Source: DASYLJ01 sp036009625
GTDB lineage: Bacteria > Desulfobacterota > Binatia > DP-6
Direction of reading: 5' to 3'
NCBI GenBank assembly: GCA_036009625.1
Contig: DASYLJ010000193.1
Span: 62,001-126,000 of the forward strand
DNA length: 64,000 nucleotides
The notes under the pieces: generated by a model
Database searches by the model: none
Seen by the model: the letters and a program-made list of their open reading frames with translations, nothing else
What the model was told of the DNA's origin: nothing
Part shown: piece by piece, positions 1 to 8,407 of the stretch
Position numbering within the stretch: the first letter of the stretch is position 1
How the letters are laid out: each line of letters begins with the position of its first letter
Made by a program: the position numbers and the translations under genes

Positions 1-247
1 ATCCGCGTCGCTCGCTGACTGCTGCGATGACGCTCGACGCCACGATGACGCCGGTGCCTCGCGACTTGCCCCCCGTAGATCCGTGTGTCACGTGCGAGTG
101 GCGTGCGCGGCGCCAGTGCGCCCGCCATCGACGACCGCAGATGCGGAGGGACAAATTGGTAACACCCGCTCGACGCGCCACCGCGTGTCCGTTCGAATGT
201 GTCGCACCGAGTGACTGGGGCGTCGCTCCCCGATCGGCAGGTTCGTG

Positions 248-865
248 ATGGCCGCGCTCGCTCTCGATCCGGCGCGCGCTGCGCTCTGCCTCGTCGAGCT
301 GCAGAACGACATCGTTCACGAGTCGAACGTCGGCGAGAAGGGACTCGGCGGCGTGCTGGCGCAGCAGGTGCAGCAGCGCGACATCATCGCGAAGCTCGAA
401 GCCCTCACCGCCGCTGCCCGCGCCCGCGGCGTGCCGGTGCTCTACATCAACTTCTGCGGCAAGCCCGGCTTCCCGCGTCCCAATACCCGCCTCCACCGCG
501 TGGCGGGCAGCAAGCCGCGCCTCGTCGAAGGCACCTGGGGCGTACAGGTGCACGAGCGGCTCACGCCGCAGCCGCAGGACTTCGTCCTCGAGCGCACCGT
601 CGGCGTCGACGGCTCCTACGGCACGCAGCTCTACCCGGTGCTGCGTATGCTGCAGCGCACGACGATGCTCGTGACCGGCGTCTCCACCAACATCGCCGTC
701 GAGAGCATCGTGCGCGCATCGGTGAACCGCGGCTTCGACATGGTGGTGATCGAGGACTGCTGCGCCAGCTACCCGGACAGCTGGCACCGCTTCTCGGTGG
801 AGAACATCATGCCGCTCCTGGCGACGGTGACGACGTCCGACGCCGTCCTGGCGGCGCTGGCATGA
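248..865 (+). CDS. Isochorismatase-fold hydrolase with altered catalytic triad
   Basis: The 205-residue product has the isochorismatase/cysteine-hydrolase layout: a beta strand ending LVELQND near residue 15, a central segment around residues 111-128, and the GVSTN-type motif near 134-139. The family triad is Asp-Lys-Cys. Here the Asp position is Glu17, Arg116 lies about where Lys is expected, and the Cys position is Ala140. EntB/PhzD-type isochorismatases also lack the Cys but keep Asp and Lys, so this is either a divergent subfamily or a non-catalytic fold. GTG-ATG at 245/248 allows two starts; I chose the ATG. It overlaps the next gene by ATGA, so the two are probably co-translated. Confidence 0.85.
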   Translation: MAALALDPARAALCLVELQNDIVHESNVGEKGLGGVLAQQVQQRDIIAKLEALTAAARARGVPVLYINFCGKPGFPRPNTRLHRVAGSKPRLVEGTWGVQVHERLTPQPQDFVLERTVGVDGSYGTQLYPVLRMLQRTTMLVTGVSTNIAVESIVRASVNRGFDMVVIEDCCASYPDSWHRFSVENIMPLLATVTTSDAVLAALA

Positions 866-1323
866 CGATGGACCTCACCGAGCTCATCGCCCGAGAGGAC
901 ATCCGCGAGCTGGCCGCCGCCTATGCCCACGCCGCCGACGGCGGCCGGTTCGACGACTTGCTCGCCCTCTTCACGCCCGATGGCTCGCTCCAGGTCGACG
1001 ATCGCCCACCCCTCGTCGGACCGGACGCCATCCGCGGCTTTCTCGGCGGGACGCAGACCAGCGTCCAGGATACCGCGAAGCAGCGCGGCTACATCCGTCA
1101 CCACGTCACCAGCCATTCGATCACCGTCGACGGCCCCGACGCGGCCCACGGGGCGGCCTACTTCTTCGTCGTCACCGAGCGCGGGCCTGATCACTGGGGC
1201 CGCTATCGCGATCGCTATGTGCTCCACGAGGGTCGGTGGCGGTTCGCGTCCCGCCGCGTCCGCGTCGACGGCATGGCGCCGGGCTCGTGGGCAGCCGAAC
1301 GACGGGCCGCCAAGACATCGTGA
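862..1323 (+). CDS. SnoaL-like / NTF2-fold protein
   Basis: The 153-residue product starts MTMDLTELIAREDIRELAAAYAHAAD, followed by a phenylalanine/leucine cone (FDDLLALFTPDGSL) and a C-terminal segment RYRDRYVLHEGRWRF. This is the usual order of SnoaL-like polyketide-cyclase/dehydratase-fold proteins. The family includes isomerases, dehydratases and simple ligand-binding proteins, so the reaction cannot be named. The ATG overlaps the stop of the isochorismatase-like gene by four bases, implying translational coupling and a shared substrate pathway. Start at 862 or 868 is equally possible. Confidence 0.85.
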   Translation: MTMDLTELIAREDIRELAAAYAHAADGGRFDDLLALFTPDGSLQVDDRPPLVGPDAIRGFLGGTQTSVQDTAKQRGYIRHHVTSHSITVDGPDAAHGAAYFFVVTERGPDHWGRYRDRYVLHEGRWRFASRRVRVDGMAPGSWAAERRAAKTS

Positions 1324-1420
1324 ATGGGATACTGCGCGCGCTAGTCGGCATACTCTCAATGTAGGGTGCGCGCCCGAAATTCCTTGACGCGGTGAAGACG
1401 ACACGGGTAGCGCTTGTCGC

Positions 1421-3727
1421 ATGGCCAGGAACGTCGTCAGGGCCGTCTGCCTCCTCTCCGTTCTCGGCCTTGGCGGTGACGCTGCCCATGCCCGGAAGCC
1501 GAAACCGCAGCCCTGTCCCGGCGGTCTCTTCGCCGTCGAGGGCATCGTCGCCACCGGACTCGCAACGCCGATCACACGGATCACGCTCGACGCCGCGGGC
1601 ATCACGGTGCTCGACGCTTGCCCGACGCCCGCACCCGCGACGGTGAAGACCCGCGCCAAGGCGACCAGCATCCGTGCGACGTGGGCGACGTGCCCCGGAT
1701 TCCCGGGCAAGGTCACGCTGAAGGCGAAGCTCACGGCGCCGGCCTGTACCACGATGACCGCCGTACTCACCGGCAAGAAGGCGAAGCCCAAGCGAGCCTC
1801 GTTGCGTGCCACACGGCTCGACGGCGCGGGACTGGTCGGAGCACTGCACGACGACGCCGTCGCCGAACGCATGGCCGACGAGAACTTCCCGACACTGATC
1901 CGCGCCGCGGCGGAGGTCTACAATCCAGAGCTCACCGCGCTGATCGCCCTCGGCCCGGCGGCGCTCGATCAGATACTCCCCGCGTTCGAACGGCACGCGA
2001 CCCTCGCCGACGACACCGCGCTCTCGCTGCTGGCGTATGCGCTCGAGCGCCTCGGAGATGCCCGCGCCGTCCCCGTGCTCACCGACTGGCTCGAGGCACA
2101 CCTCTTCACCGCGCTGCCGTGGTCGACCGACTTCGTCACCCACACGATCAAAGTGCTCGACGGGCAGACCGACCTGCACACGGCGAGCTACGCCTACCTG
2201 ATCGACGACAAGCTCGACACGATCGCGCAGGCGCGTGCGGGCCAGGCGGCGGCGGTGGCGATCGCCGCACGCAGCGCGCTGAAACCGCAGGCCACGATCG
2301 CCGCGGCGCAGAACCAGTGCGCCAAGAGCATCATCGTCACCGGCATCACCGCCACCGGCGAGCAGCAGTCGATCACGATCGGCTACAACACGGTCTTCTT
2401 CGACATCGACCAGCAGATCGACCTCGAGACGGATGCCGCCAGCAAGGCGGCCCTCATCCGACAGCGCGATCGACTGCGCGACGGCGACGAGGAGTTCTAC
2501 GGCGGCACCGACTACCGACCGACGGGCGACGTCAGCACCGCCTCGAACTGCGGCGGCTCGGTCACCGAGCGGCTGCTCACCGCGGTCGCGGCGCGCAAGG
2601 GCCTGACGCAGAGCCTCGGCGCCGGTAACGCCACCGGCGGCAAGGTCGACGGCGTCGACGTCTCGGGTGCCGACATCATCCGCGACATCGCGCGCAAGTT
2701 CGGCAGCGAGATCAGCGAAGACCAGATCGACACCCTCACCGTGATCGCCCACGAGCGCGAGAATGGCGCGTCCGCGCACGTCGAGATCCCCATCTCCGAC
2801 GGCGCCGACTCGGTGACGGTGTACAGCAAGGACAACCAGGGCCGACCGCGGCTGCACACCGTCGACAAGTTCTCGGCGCTGAATCCGTTCGCCCCGATCC
2901 AACGACGCTACAACTTCCGCCCGTTCCTCAACTACGGGCAGACGACGCCGAAGTTCTACCGCATCGACCCGAGCCGCATCGTGAGCGTCGTCGTCGACTC
3001 CAGCGCCTGCCCCTGCTCGTTCGCCTACGGCGGCGTCATCCCCGTCGCCTTCACCGAACCGACGGACCCGGAGACCGACCAGCGCGTGATCACCGTCGCC
3101 GGCACCGTCGGTGACGCCGACGCCAGCGACGGCAGCCTGCGCGTCAACGGTTCACCACAGGCGATCACCGTCGGCGGCGGCAGCTTCGCGAGCCAGGTCG
3201 TGCTGACCAGCGGCGACAACACGCTGCGGGTGGCGATCGACGGCCAGGACGGCCGTCGCGGCTGCGCCGAGCGCACCATCCGCTCCACCACGCCGAAGAC
3301 GACGATCTCGGCGACGCTGACATGGAACCTTCCCGGCGCCGACGTCGATCTGTACGTCACCCAGCCCGACGGCGAGACGGCGTGGTACTCGGGCCGCACG
3401 ACGAGCATCGGCGGTCGCCTCGACGTCGACAACACCTCGGGCCACGGCCCCGAGAACTACTTCCTCAGCTCCGAGGAGGGCGACACGATCCTGCCCGGCA
3501 CCTACGGCGTGCGCGTGCACTACTACTCCGACCACGAGGCCAACGACGAGACGCCGACGCGGCCCGTCGAGTGGCGCGTGGTGATCATCCTCAACGAGGG
3601 GACGCCGCAGGAGAAGCGCGAGTTCCACAGCGGCACGCTGTCGATGGCCGCGTCGGGGAACAGCTCGCCGGGTGGCAGCGGCGGCGACTGGGCGAGCGTG
3701 GCCGACGTGACGCTCGCGGCACCGTAG
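1421..3727 (+). CDS. Large secreted protein with HEAT-like repeats and DUF2135-like C-terminus
   Basis: The 768-residue protein begins with a signal peptide (MARNVVRAVCLLSVLGLGG, cleavage near AHA). Next comes a small Cys-containing domain at about 31-120. Leucine/alanine-rich helical repeats (LGPAALDQILPAF, LGDARAVPVLTDWLE) at roughly 170-240 resemble HEAT repeats. Two Cys-Pro-Cys-type elements follow, then a beta-rich region. Residues about 625-740 (WNLPGADVDLYVTQPDGE, then LPGTYGVRVHYYSDH) match YfaP/DUF2135-type secreted domains. It is probably periplasmic or surface exposed; no enzymatic motif was seen. It stands alone upstream of the DUF3604 gene with a 113-bp gap. Confidence 0.8.
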   Translation: MARNVVRAVCLLSVLGLGGDAAHARKPKPQPCPGGLFAVEGIVATGLATPITRITLDAAGITVLDACPTPAPATVKTRAKATSIRATWATCPGFPGKVTLKAKLTAPACTTMTAVLTGKKAKPKRASLRATRLDGAGLVGALHDDAVAERMADENFPTLIRAAAEVYNPELTALIALGPAALDQILPAFERHATLADDTALSLLAYALERLGDARAVPVLTDWLEAHLFTALPWSTDFVTHTIKVLDGQTDLHTASYAYLIDDKLDTIAQARAGQAAAVAIAARSALKPQATIAAAQNQCAKSIIVTGITATGEQQSITIGYNTVFFDIDQQIDLETDAASKAALIRQRDRLRDGDEEFYGGTDYRPTGDVSTASNCGGSVTERLLTAVAARKGLTQSLGAGNATGGKVDGVDVSGADIIRDIARKFGSEISEDQIDTLTVIAHERENGASAHVEIPISDGADSVTVYSKDNQGRPRLHTVDKFSALNPFAPIQRRYNFRPFLNYGQTTPKFYRIDPSRIVSVVVDSSACPCSFAYGGVIPVAFTEPTDPETDQRVITVAGTVGDADASDGSLRVNGSPQAITVGGGSFASQVVLTSGDNTLRVAIDGQDGRRGCAERTIRSTTPKTTISATLTWNLPGADVDLYVTQPDGETAWYSGRTTSIGGRLDVDNTSGHGPENYFLSSEEGDTILPGTYGVRVHYYSDHEANDETPTRPVEWRVVIILNEGTPQEKREFHSGTLSMAASGNSSPGGSGGDWASVADVTLAAP

Positions 3728-3840
3728 CGCCTTGCCCGAACGCGCCACCCTGCGGTGACGTGCGCGCCCGGTCGTGGTATCGGGATCGCCCCCAACGATT
3801 GCAGCGCCGGCCCGATCGGAGCCGGTGGGAGGCGGCGACC

Positions 3841-5760
3841 ATGATGCTGGCCCGGAAGTCTTCGATGATCACGACGCGCATCGCCCTCGCGATACTTGCC
3901 CTCACCGTGTGCGACCGGCCCAGCCTCGCCGACGACGTTCCCAGCAAGGACGCCGTCGCGCTGATCACGGCGAAGCAGTACTCGCCGTACGCGGGACGCA
4001 ACTTCCCGACCCGCGTCCTGTGGGGTGACACCCACCTGCACACCGCCATCTCGGTGGATGCCGGCACCATGTGTCGGATCGGCCAGGAGGACGCCTACCG
4101 CTTCGCACGCGGCGAGGAGATCACCACCACGCACGGGCTGCGTGCCAAGCTGTCGCGGCCGCTCGACTTCCTGGTGATCACCGATCACGCCGAGATGTAC
4201 GGGCTGATGCCGCAGCTGCTGGCCGGCGATCCGGAGATCGTCTCCACCCCGCTCGGCCGCAAGTGGTACGATGCGTTGCAGAGCGGAAATACCGACACGG
4301 TCTTCGCCACGGCGATGGAGATCGTGGCCTCGCTCTCCGGCGACACACCGCCGATCAAGAGCGACCAGGCCGTACGCAACGCCTGGCAGGCGTACACGGC
4401 CCTCGCCGACCGCTACAACGACCCCGGCCGCTTCACCGCGCTCATCGGATTCGAGTGGACCGCGATCGGTGGTGACAACCTGCACCGCAACGTGATCTTC
4501 CGCGGCGACTCGGCGATCGCGAACCGCACGGTCCCGTTCTCGCAGTTCGACAGCAAGAACCCGGAGGACCTCTGGAAATACCTCGACGGCCTGCAGAAGA
4601 CGACCGGCGCCGAGGTCCTCGCCATTCCGCACAACGGGAATCTCAGCAACGGGCGCATGTTCACCGTCGAGACCTTCGACGGCAAGCCGCTCACGCGCGA
4701 GCTGGCGGCGATGCGGATCCGGTTCGAGCCGTTGATCGAGGTCACCCAGATCAAGGGCGACGGCGAGGCGCATCCGATGCTGTCGCCGAACGACGAATTC
4801 GCCGACTACGAGAAGTGGGACAAATCGAACCTGAACGGCACCCAGGCCAAGACGCCCGAGATGCTGCAATGGGAGTACGCCCGCGAGGCGCTCAAGAATG
4901 GGCTCCTGCTCGACCGCAAGCTCGGCGTCAATCCGTACAAGTTCGGGATGGTCGGCAGCACCGACGCCCACACGGCGATGTCCGCGGTCGAAGAGGACAA
5001 CTTCTTCGGCAAGCACTCCGGCGTCGAGCCCGAGCCGCATCGCTGGGAGCACGTCGTGATCGGATCGCCCGACCCGAAATTCGTGGTCAAGGGCTGGCAG
5101 CAGGCCGCCGGCGGCTATGCCGGCGTCTGGGCGACCGAGAACACGCGCGAGGCGATCTTCGATGCGATGAAGCGCAAGGAGACGTACGCGACCACCGGCC
5201 CGCGCATGACCGTGCGCTTCTTCGGCGGATGGGAATTCGGCGAGGAGGACACCCGGTCACGGCTCCCGGCCGCCGCCGGCTACGCCAAGGGCGTTCCCAT
5301 GGGCGGTGATCTGCGCGCCGCACCGGCGGGCAAGGCCCCGAGCTTCCTCGTCGCGGCGATGAAGGATCCGTACAGCGGCAACCTCGACCGCATCCAGATC
5401 ATCAAAGGATGGCTCGACGCGGCCGGCAAGACGCACGAGAAGGTCTACGACGTCGCGTGGAGCGGCGATCGCAAGCCCGGCTCAGACGGCAAGGTGCCGG
5501 CGGTCGGCAACACCGTCGACGTGAAGAACGCGACCTGGAGCAACAGCATCGGCGCGCCCGAGCTCATCACCGCGTGGGCGGATCCGGATTTCGACACGAA
5601 GCAGCCGGCCTTCTACTACGCTCGCGTCATCGAGATCCCGACGCCGCGCTGGACCGCCTTCGACGCGAAGCGATTCGGCGTCGAAATGTCGGCCGACGTG
5701 CCGATGACGACCCAGGAGCGCGCCTACACGTCGCCCATCTGGTACACGCCCAGCACCTAG
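3841..5760 (+). CDS. DUF3604 family PHP-fold metallohydrolase, secreted
   Basis: The 639-residue product starts with a signal peptide (ITTRIALAILALTVC, cleavage near LADD). It carries PHP-type metal-binding motifs: WGDTHLHTAIS (Asp63, His65, His67), DFLVITDHAEMYG (Asp115, His116), a His-Asn-Gly-Asn motif near residue 265 and GSTDAHT near 380. This is a full-length DUF3604 protein; the family's biochemical role is unknown but it belongs to a metal-dependent phosphoesterase/hydrolase fold. ATGs exist at 3841, 3844 and 3865. The parvulin gene follows after 10 bp and the HupE/UreJ gene then overlaps, so the three probably form one transcript. Confidence 0.92.
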   Translation: MMLARKSSMITTRIALAILALTVCDRPSLADDVPSKDAVALITAKQYSPYAGRNFPTRVLWGDTHLHTAISVDAGTMCRIGQEDAYRFARGEEITTTHGLRAKLSRPLDFLVITDHAEMYGLMPQLLAGDPEIVSTPLGRKWYDALQSGNTDTVFATAMEIVASLSGDTPPIKSDQAVRNAWQAYTALADRYNDPGRFTALIGFEWTAIGGDNLHRNVIFRGDSAIANRTVPFSQFDSKNPEDLWKYLDGLQKTTGAEVLAIPHNGNLSNGRMFTVETFDGKPLTRELAAMRIRFEPLIEVTQIKGDGEAHPMLSPNDEFADYEKWDKSNLNGTQAKTPEMLQWEYAREALKNGLLLDRKLGVNPYKFGMVGSTDAHTAMSAVEEDNFFGKHSGVEPEPHRWEHVVIGSPDPKFVVKGWQQAAGGYAGVWATENTREAIFDAMKRKETYATTGPRMTVRFFGGWEFGEEDTRSRLPAAAGYAKGVPMGGDLRAAPAGKAPSFLVAAMKDPYSGNLDRIQIIKGWLDAAGKTHEKVYDVAWSGDRKPGSDGKVPAVGNTVDVKNATWSNSIGAPELITAWADPDFDTKQPAFYYARVIEIPTPRWTAFDAKRFGVEMSADVPMTTQERAYTSPIWYTPST

Positions 5761-5770
5761 GCACGCGTCG

Positions 5771-6622
5771 ATGCGTCTGCTCCGGGAGCCGTTTCTCCAC
5801 TTCCTGCTGCTCGGCGCCGCGCTCTTCGCGCTGTTCCACCTCGGCGGCCGCCGCGGCGCAACGGATCCGGCCACCATCGTCGTCAGCTCGGGGCGGATCG
5901 AACACCTGACGGCGACCTTCGTCCGCACCTGGCAGCGTCCACCCACCGCCCAGGAGCTGCAGGCCCTGATCGACGACGACGTACGCGAAGAGGTGCTCTA
6001 CCGGGAGGCGCTCGCCCTCGGCCTCGACCGCGACGACACCATCATCCGACGCCGCCTGCGGCAGAAGATGGAGTTCCTCGCCGAGTCGGCCGCGGCGGAG
6101 GTCGAGCCGCGCGACGAGGAGCTGCAGGCGTATCTCGCGCAGCATGCCGACGCGTACCGGATCCCCGACCGGTTCTCGTTCCGCCAGATATACCTCGACC
6201 CCCAACGCCACGCGGGACGGCTGCCGGCAGAGATCGACCGCATCCGCGCGGCGCTTGCGAATGGGGCGGATGGCGCCGCGCTCGGCGACGTGTCGCTGTT
6301 ACCGTCCACGTTCGACGAGGTCACGGTCGCCGATGCCAACGCGACCTTCGGCGAGGCATTCGGCGCTCGGCTGATCGACCTCCCCGTCGGCCGGTGGGAC
6401 GGGCCGGTGACCTCAGGGTACGGCGTGCATCTGGTGTACGTCGACGATCGGACGGACGGACGACCCGCGACCCTCGCCGAGGTGCGCGACGCGGTACGAC
6501 GCGACTGGGCGAACGAGCGGCGGATCGCGGCGGTCGACGCCCAGATTCGCCGTCTGATGGAGCGCTATCGCATCGACGTCGAGCGCCCAGACACCGCCGG
6601 CGTTGCACGAGCGACGCCGTGA
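5771..6622 (+). CDS. Membrane-anchored parvulin-type peptidyl-prolyl isomerase
   Basis: The 283-residue protein has an N-terminal membrane anchor (FLHFLLLGAALFALFHL, residues 8-24). A SurA/PpiD-like helical arm follows, with an EEVLYREALALGLDRDDTIIRRRL motif typical of PpiC-family chaperones. The parvulin-like domain at about 135-240 carries FRQIYLDP, then GRWDGPVTSGYGVHLVYV. It likely assists folding of exported proteins; its place between DUF3604 and HupE/UreJ suggests one of those as client. Its stop shares one base with the next ATG (TGATG). Confidence 0.9.
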   Translation: MRLLREPFLHFLLLGAALFALFHLGGRRGATDPATIVVSSGRIEHLTATFVRTWQRPPTAQELQALIDDDVREEVLYREALALGLDRDDTIIRRRLRQKMEFLAESAAAEVEPRDEELQAYLAQHADAYRIPDRFSFRQIYLDPQRHAGRLPAEIDRIRAALANGADGAALGDVSLLPSTFDEVTVADANATFGEAFGARLIDLPVGRWDGPVTSGYGVHLVYVDDRTDGRPATLAEVRDAVRRDWANERRIAAVDAQIRRLMERYRIDVERPDTAGVARATP

Positions 6623-7602
6623 TGCGTGCCGTCGCCATCGCGCTCCTGCTCGTCGCGTCGAACGTCGCGCGCGCCCACGAGCTGCGCCCGGCCTACCTCG
6701 AGCTGCGCCAGACCGGCCCCGAGTCCCACGACGTGCTGTGGCGGGTTCCCGCACGCGGCACCCTGCGACTCGGCCTCTACGTCCACCTGCCCGACCAATG
6801 CCGGGAGCTCGCTCCGCGCGAGGCGGTCGTCGCCGGCGATGCCTACGTCGAGCGCTGGCGGGTCGAGTGTCCGGGGGGCCTGGCGGGACGCGCCATCACC
6901 ATCGACGGGCTGCGCTCGACCATGACCGACGTGCTCGTCCGCCTCGAAGCGCTCGACGGAGCCTCGCAGATGGCGCGCATTCTGCCCTCGAACCCGACGC
7001 TCGTCGTCGCCACCGACCCCGGAGCCTGGCAGGTGGTTACGACCTACCTGCGCCTCGGCGTCGAGCACATCCTCTTCGGCGTCGACCACCTGCTCTTCGT
7101 GCTCGCACTCCTCCTGCTCGTGCACGGCTGGCGACGGGTCGTCGGCACGATCACGGCGTTCACCCTGGCGCACACGCTCACGCTGGCGGCGGCGACGCTC
7201 GGTTGGGTGACGATACCGACGAAGCCGGTCGAGGCCACGATCGCGCTCAGCATCGTCTTCGTCGCGACCGAGATCGTGCGCGGCAGCCAGGGGCACCCAG
7301 GCATGACGGCGCGCTGGCCCTGGGTCGTCGCGTTCACCTTCGGCCTGCTGCACGGCTTCGGATTCGCCGGCGCGCTCCACGAGATCGGCCTACCGCAGCG
7401 CTCCATTCCGCTCGCCCTGCTCTGCTTCAACGCCGGCGTCGAGCTCGGCCAGCTCACGTTCGTCCTCGGCGTCGTGGTGCTGCGATCCGCGCTGCGCGCC
7501 GTCGTGCCGGCTCTCGTCCCGGAGCGGATGGAACGTGCGGCGGCCTACGTGATCGGCACGGTCGCGATGTATTGGGTGATCGAGCGCGTGTCGACGTTCT
7601 AG
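6622..7602 (+). CDS. HupE/UreJ family membrane protein
   Basis: The 326-residue protein has a signal peptide ending VARAHE, a beta-rich extracytoplasmic domain up to about residue 140, and then a six- to seven-helix membrane domain. The family motifs GVDHLLFVLALLLL (about 153-166), FTLAHTLTLA and HGFGFAGAL are all present, with the conserved histidines in transmembrane helices. Members are thought to bind or transport divalent metals such as nickel, but no hydrogenase or urease gene is nearby. The DUF3604 neighbour is a predicted metalloenzyme, so metal supply to it is a reasonable guess. The stop overlaps that of the convergent hydratase gene by four bases. Confidence 0.9.
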   Translation: MRAVAIALLLVASNVARAHELRPAYLELRQTGPESHDVLWRVPARGTLRLGLYVHLPDQCRELAPREAVVAGDAYVERWRVECPGGLAGRAITIDGLRSTMTDVLVRLEALDGASQMARILPSNPTLVVATDPGAWQVVTTYLRLGVEHILFGVDHLLFVLALLLLVHGWRRVVGTITAFTLAHTLTLAAATLGWVTIPTKPVEATIALSIVFVATEIVRGSQGHPGMTARWPWVVAFTFGLLHGFGFAGALHEIGLPQRSIPLALLCFNAGVELGQLTFVLGVVVLRSALRAVVPALVPERMERAAAYVIGTVAMYWVIERVSTF

Positions 7603-8402
7603 CGTCCCTTCCACTCCGGCTTGCGCTTCTCCATGAATGCGCGCGGCCCCTCGCGCGAGTCGTCGGTCTGCTCGACCACTTCCAGGTAGCCAGCCGCGAT
7701 CTCCTCGGCCTGCGGGATCGGCAGCCCGAGGCCCTGCAGGATGCCCATCTTCGTACCCCACACCGCGAGCGGCGAGTTCTGGCAGATCATCCCGGCGAGC
7801 TCGCGAGCGCGAGCCATGAGCTGGTCGTGCGGCACGACTTCCGTGACGAGGCCCACCTCGTAGGCGCGCTGCGCGCTCATCTTCTCGTGACGGCCGAGCA
7901 GCGCCATGCGCAGGCAGACCGCCACCGGCACGCGACGGGCCATGTTCACCATCTCGTGCGACGAGACGAGCCCGAGCGACACGTGCGGGTCGACGAAGTA
8001 CGCCTTGTCGGACGCAATCGGAATGTCCGACTCGGTCACCAGATCGAGCGAGAAGCCGGCGACGGCGCCGTTCACCGCCGCGATGACCGGCTTGTAGACG
8101 CGCTGGCGACGCGGCGTCGGCAGTTCGACGATGCTCTCGATGAGCGCCAGCTCGCGCCAGCGATCCGGGCGCGTGAAGCCGCCCGTCGCGAGCCCTTCGA
8201 CGTCGGCGCCGGTGGAGAAGCCCTTTCCCGCGCCGGTGATGATGGCCACCCAGATGTCGGGATCGTTCCGCACCGTGCGCCACGCCTCGCGCAGCTCGTC
8301 CTTGAGCTTCTGGTTCATGGCGTTCATCCGCTCGGGACGGTTGAGCGTGATGGTGGCGACGCGATCCTGCACGTCGAAGAGGATGGTCTCGTAGCTCGAC
8401 AT
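7599..8402 (-). CDS. Enoyl-CoA hydratase/isomerase family protein
   Basis: The 267-residue crotonase-fold protein has the N-terminal VATITLNRPERMNAMN strand, oxyanion-hole elements GKGFSTGADVEGL (about 60-72) and AAVNGAVAGFSLDLV (about 107-121), and the C-terminal trimerisation region. The usual hydratase glutamates are not obvious at the active-site positions, so it may be a hydratase, isomerase or thioesterase of the superfamily. It is the last gene of the minus-strand block, five bases after the ligase gene. It probably acts on the CoA ester made by that ligase. Confidence 0.92.
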   Translation of the reverse strand: MSSYETILFDVQDRVATITLNRPERMNAMNQKLKDELREAWRTVRNDPDIWVAIITGAGKGFSTGADVEGLATGGFTRPDRWRELALIESIVELPTPRRQRVYKPVIAAVNGAVAGFSLDLVTESDIPIASDKAYFVDPHVSLGLVSSHEMVNMARRVPVAVCLRMALLGRHEKMSAQRAYEVGLVTEVVPHDQLMARARELAGMICQNSPLAVWGTKMGILQGLGLPIPQAEEIAAGYLEVVEQTDDSREGPRAFMEKRKPEWKGR

Positions 8403-8407
8403 CGTGG

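Noticed and set aside
1..247. Short frames at the left edge of the window
   Set aside because: Neither strand shows a recognisable protein or consistent coding bias; probably upstream region of the isochorismatase-like gene.
1172..2902. A 576-residue minus-strand open frame opposite the HEAT/DUF2135-like gene
   Set aside because: Low-complexity Arg/Gly/Asp-rich sequence, no signal or domain; the plus frame has a signal peptide and known domains.
6622..7602. Possible hydrogenase or urease accessory locus, based on the HupE/UreJ gene
   Set aside because: No hydrogenase, urease or Ni-insertion genes occur anywhere in the window; the conserved neighbours are DUF3604 and parvulin genes.
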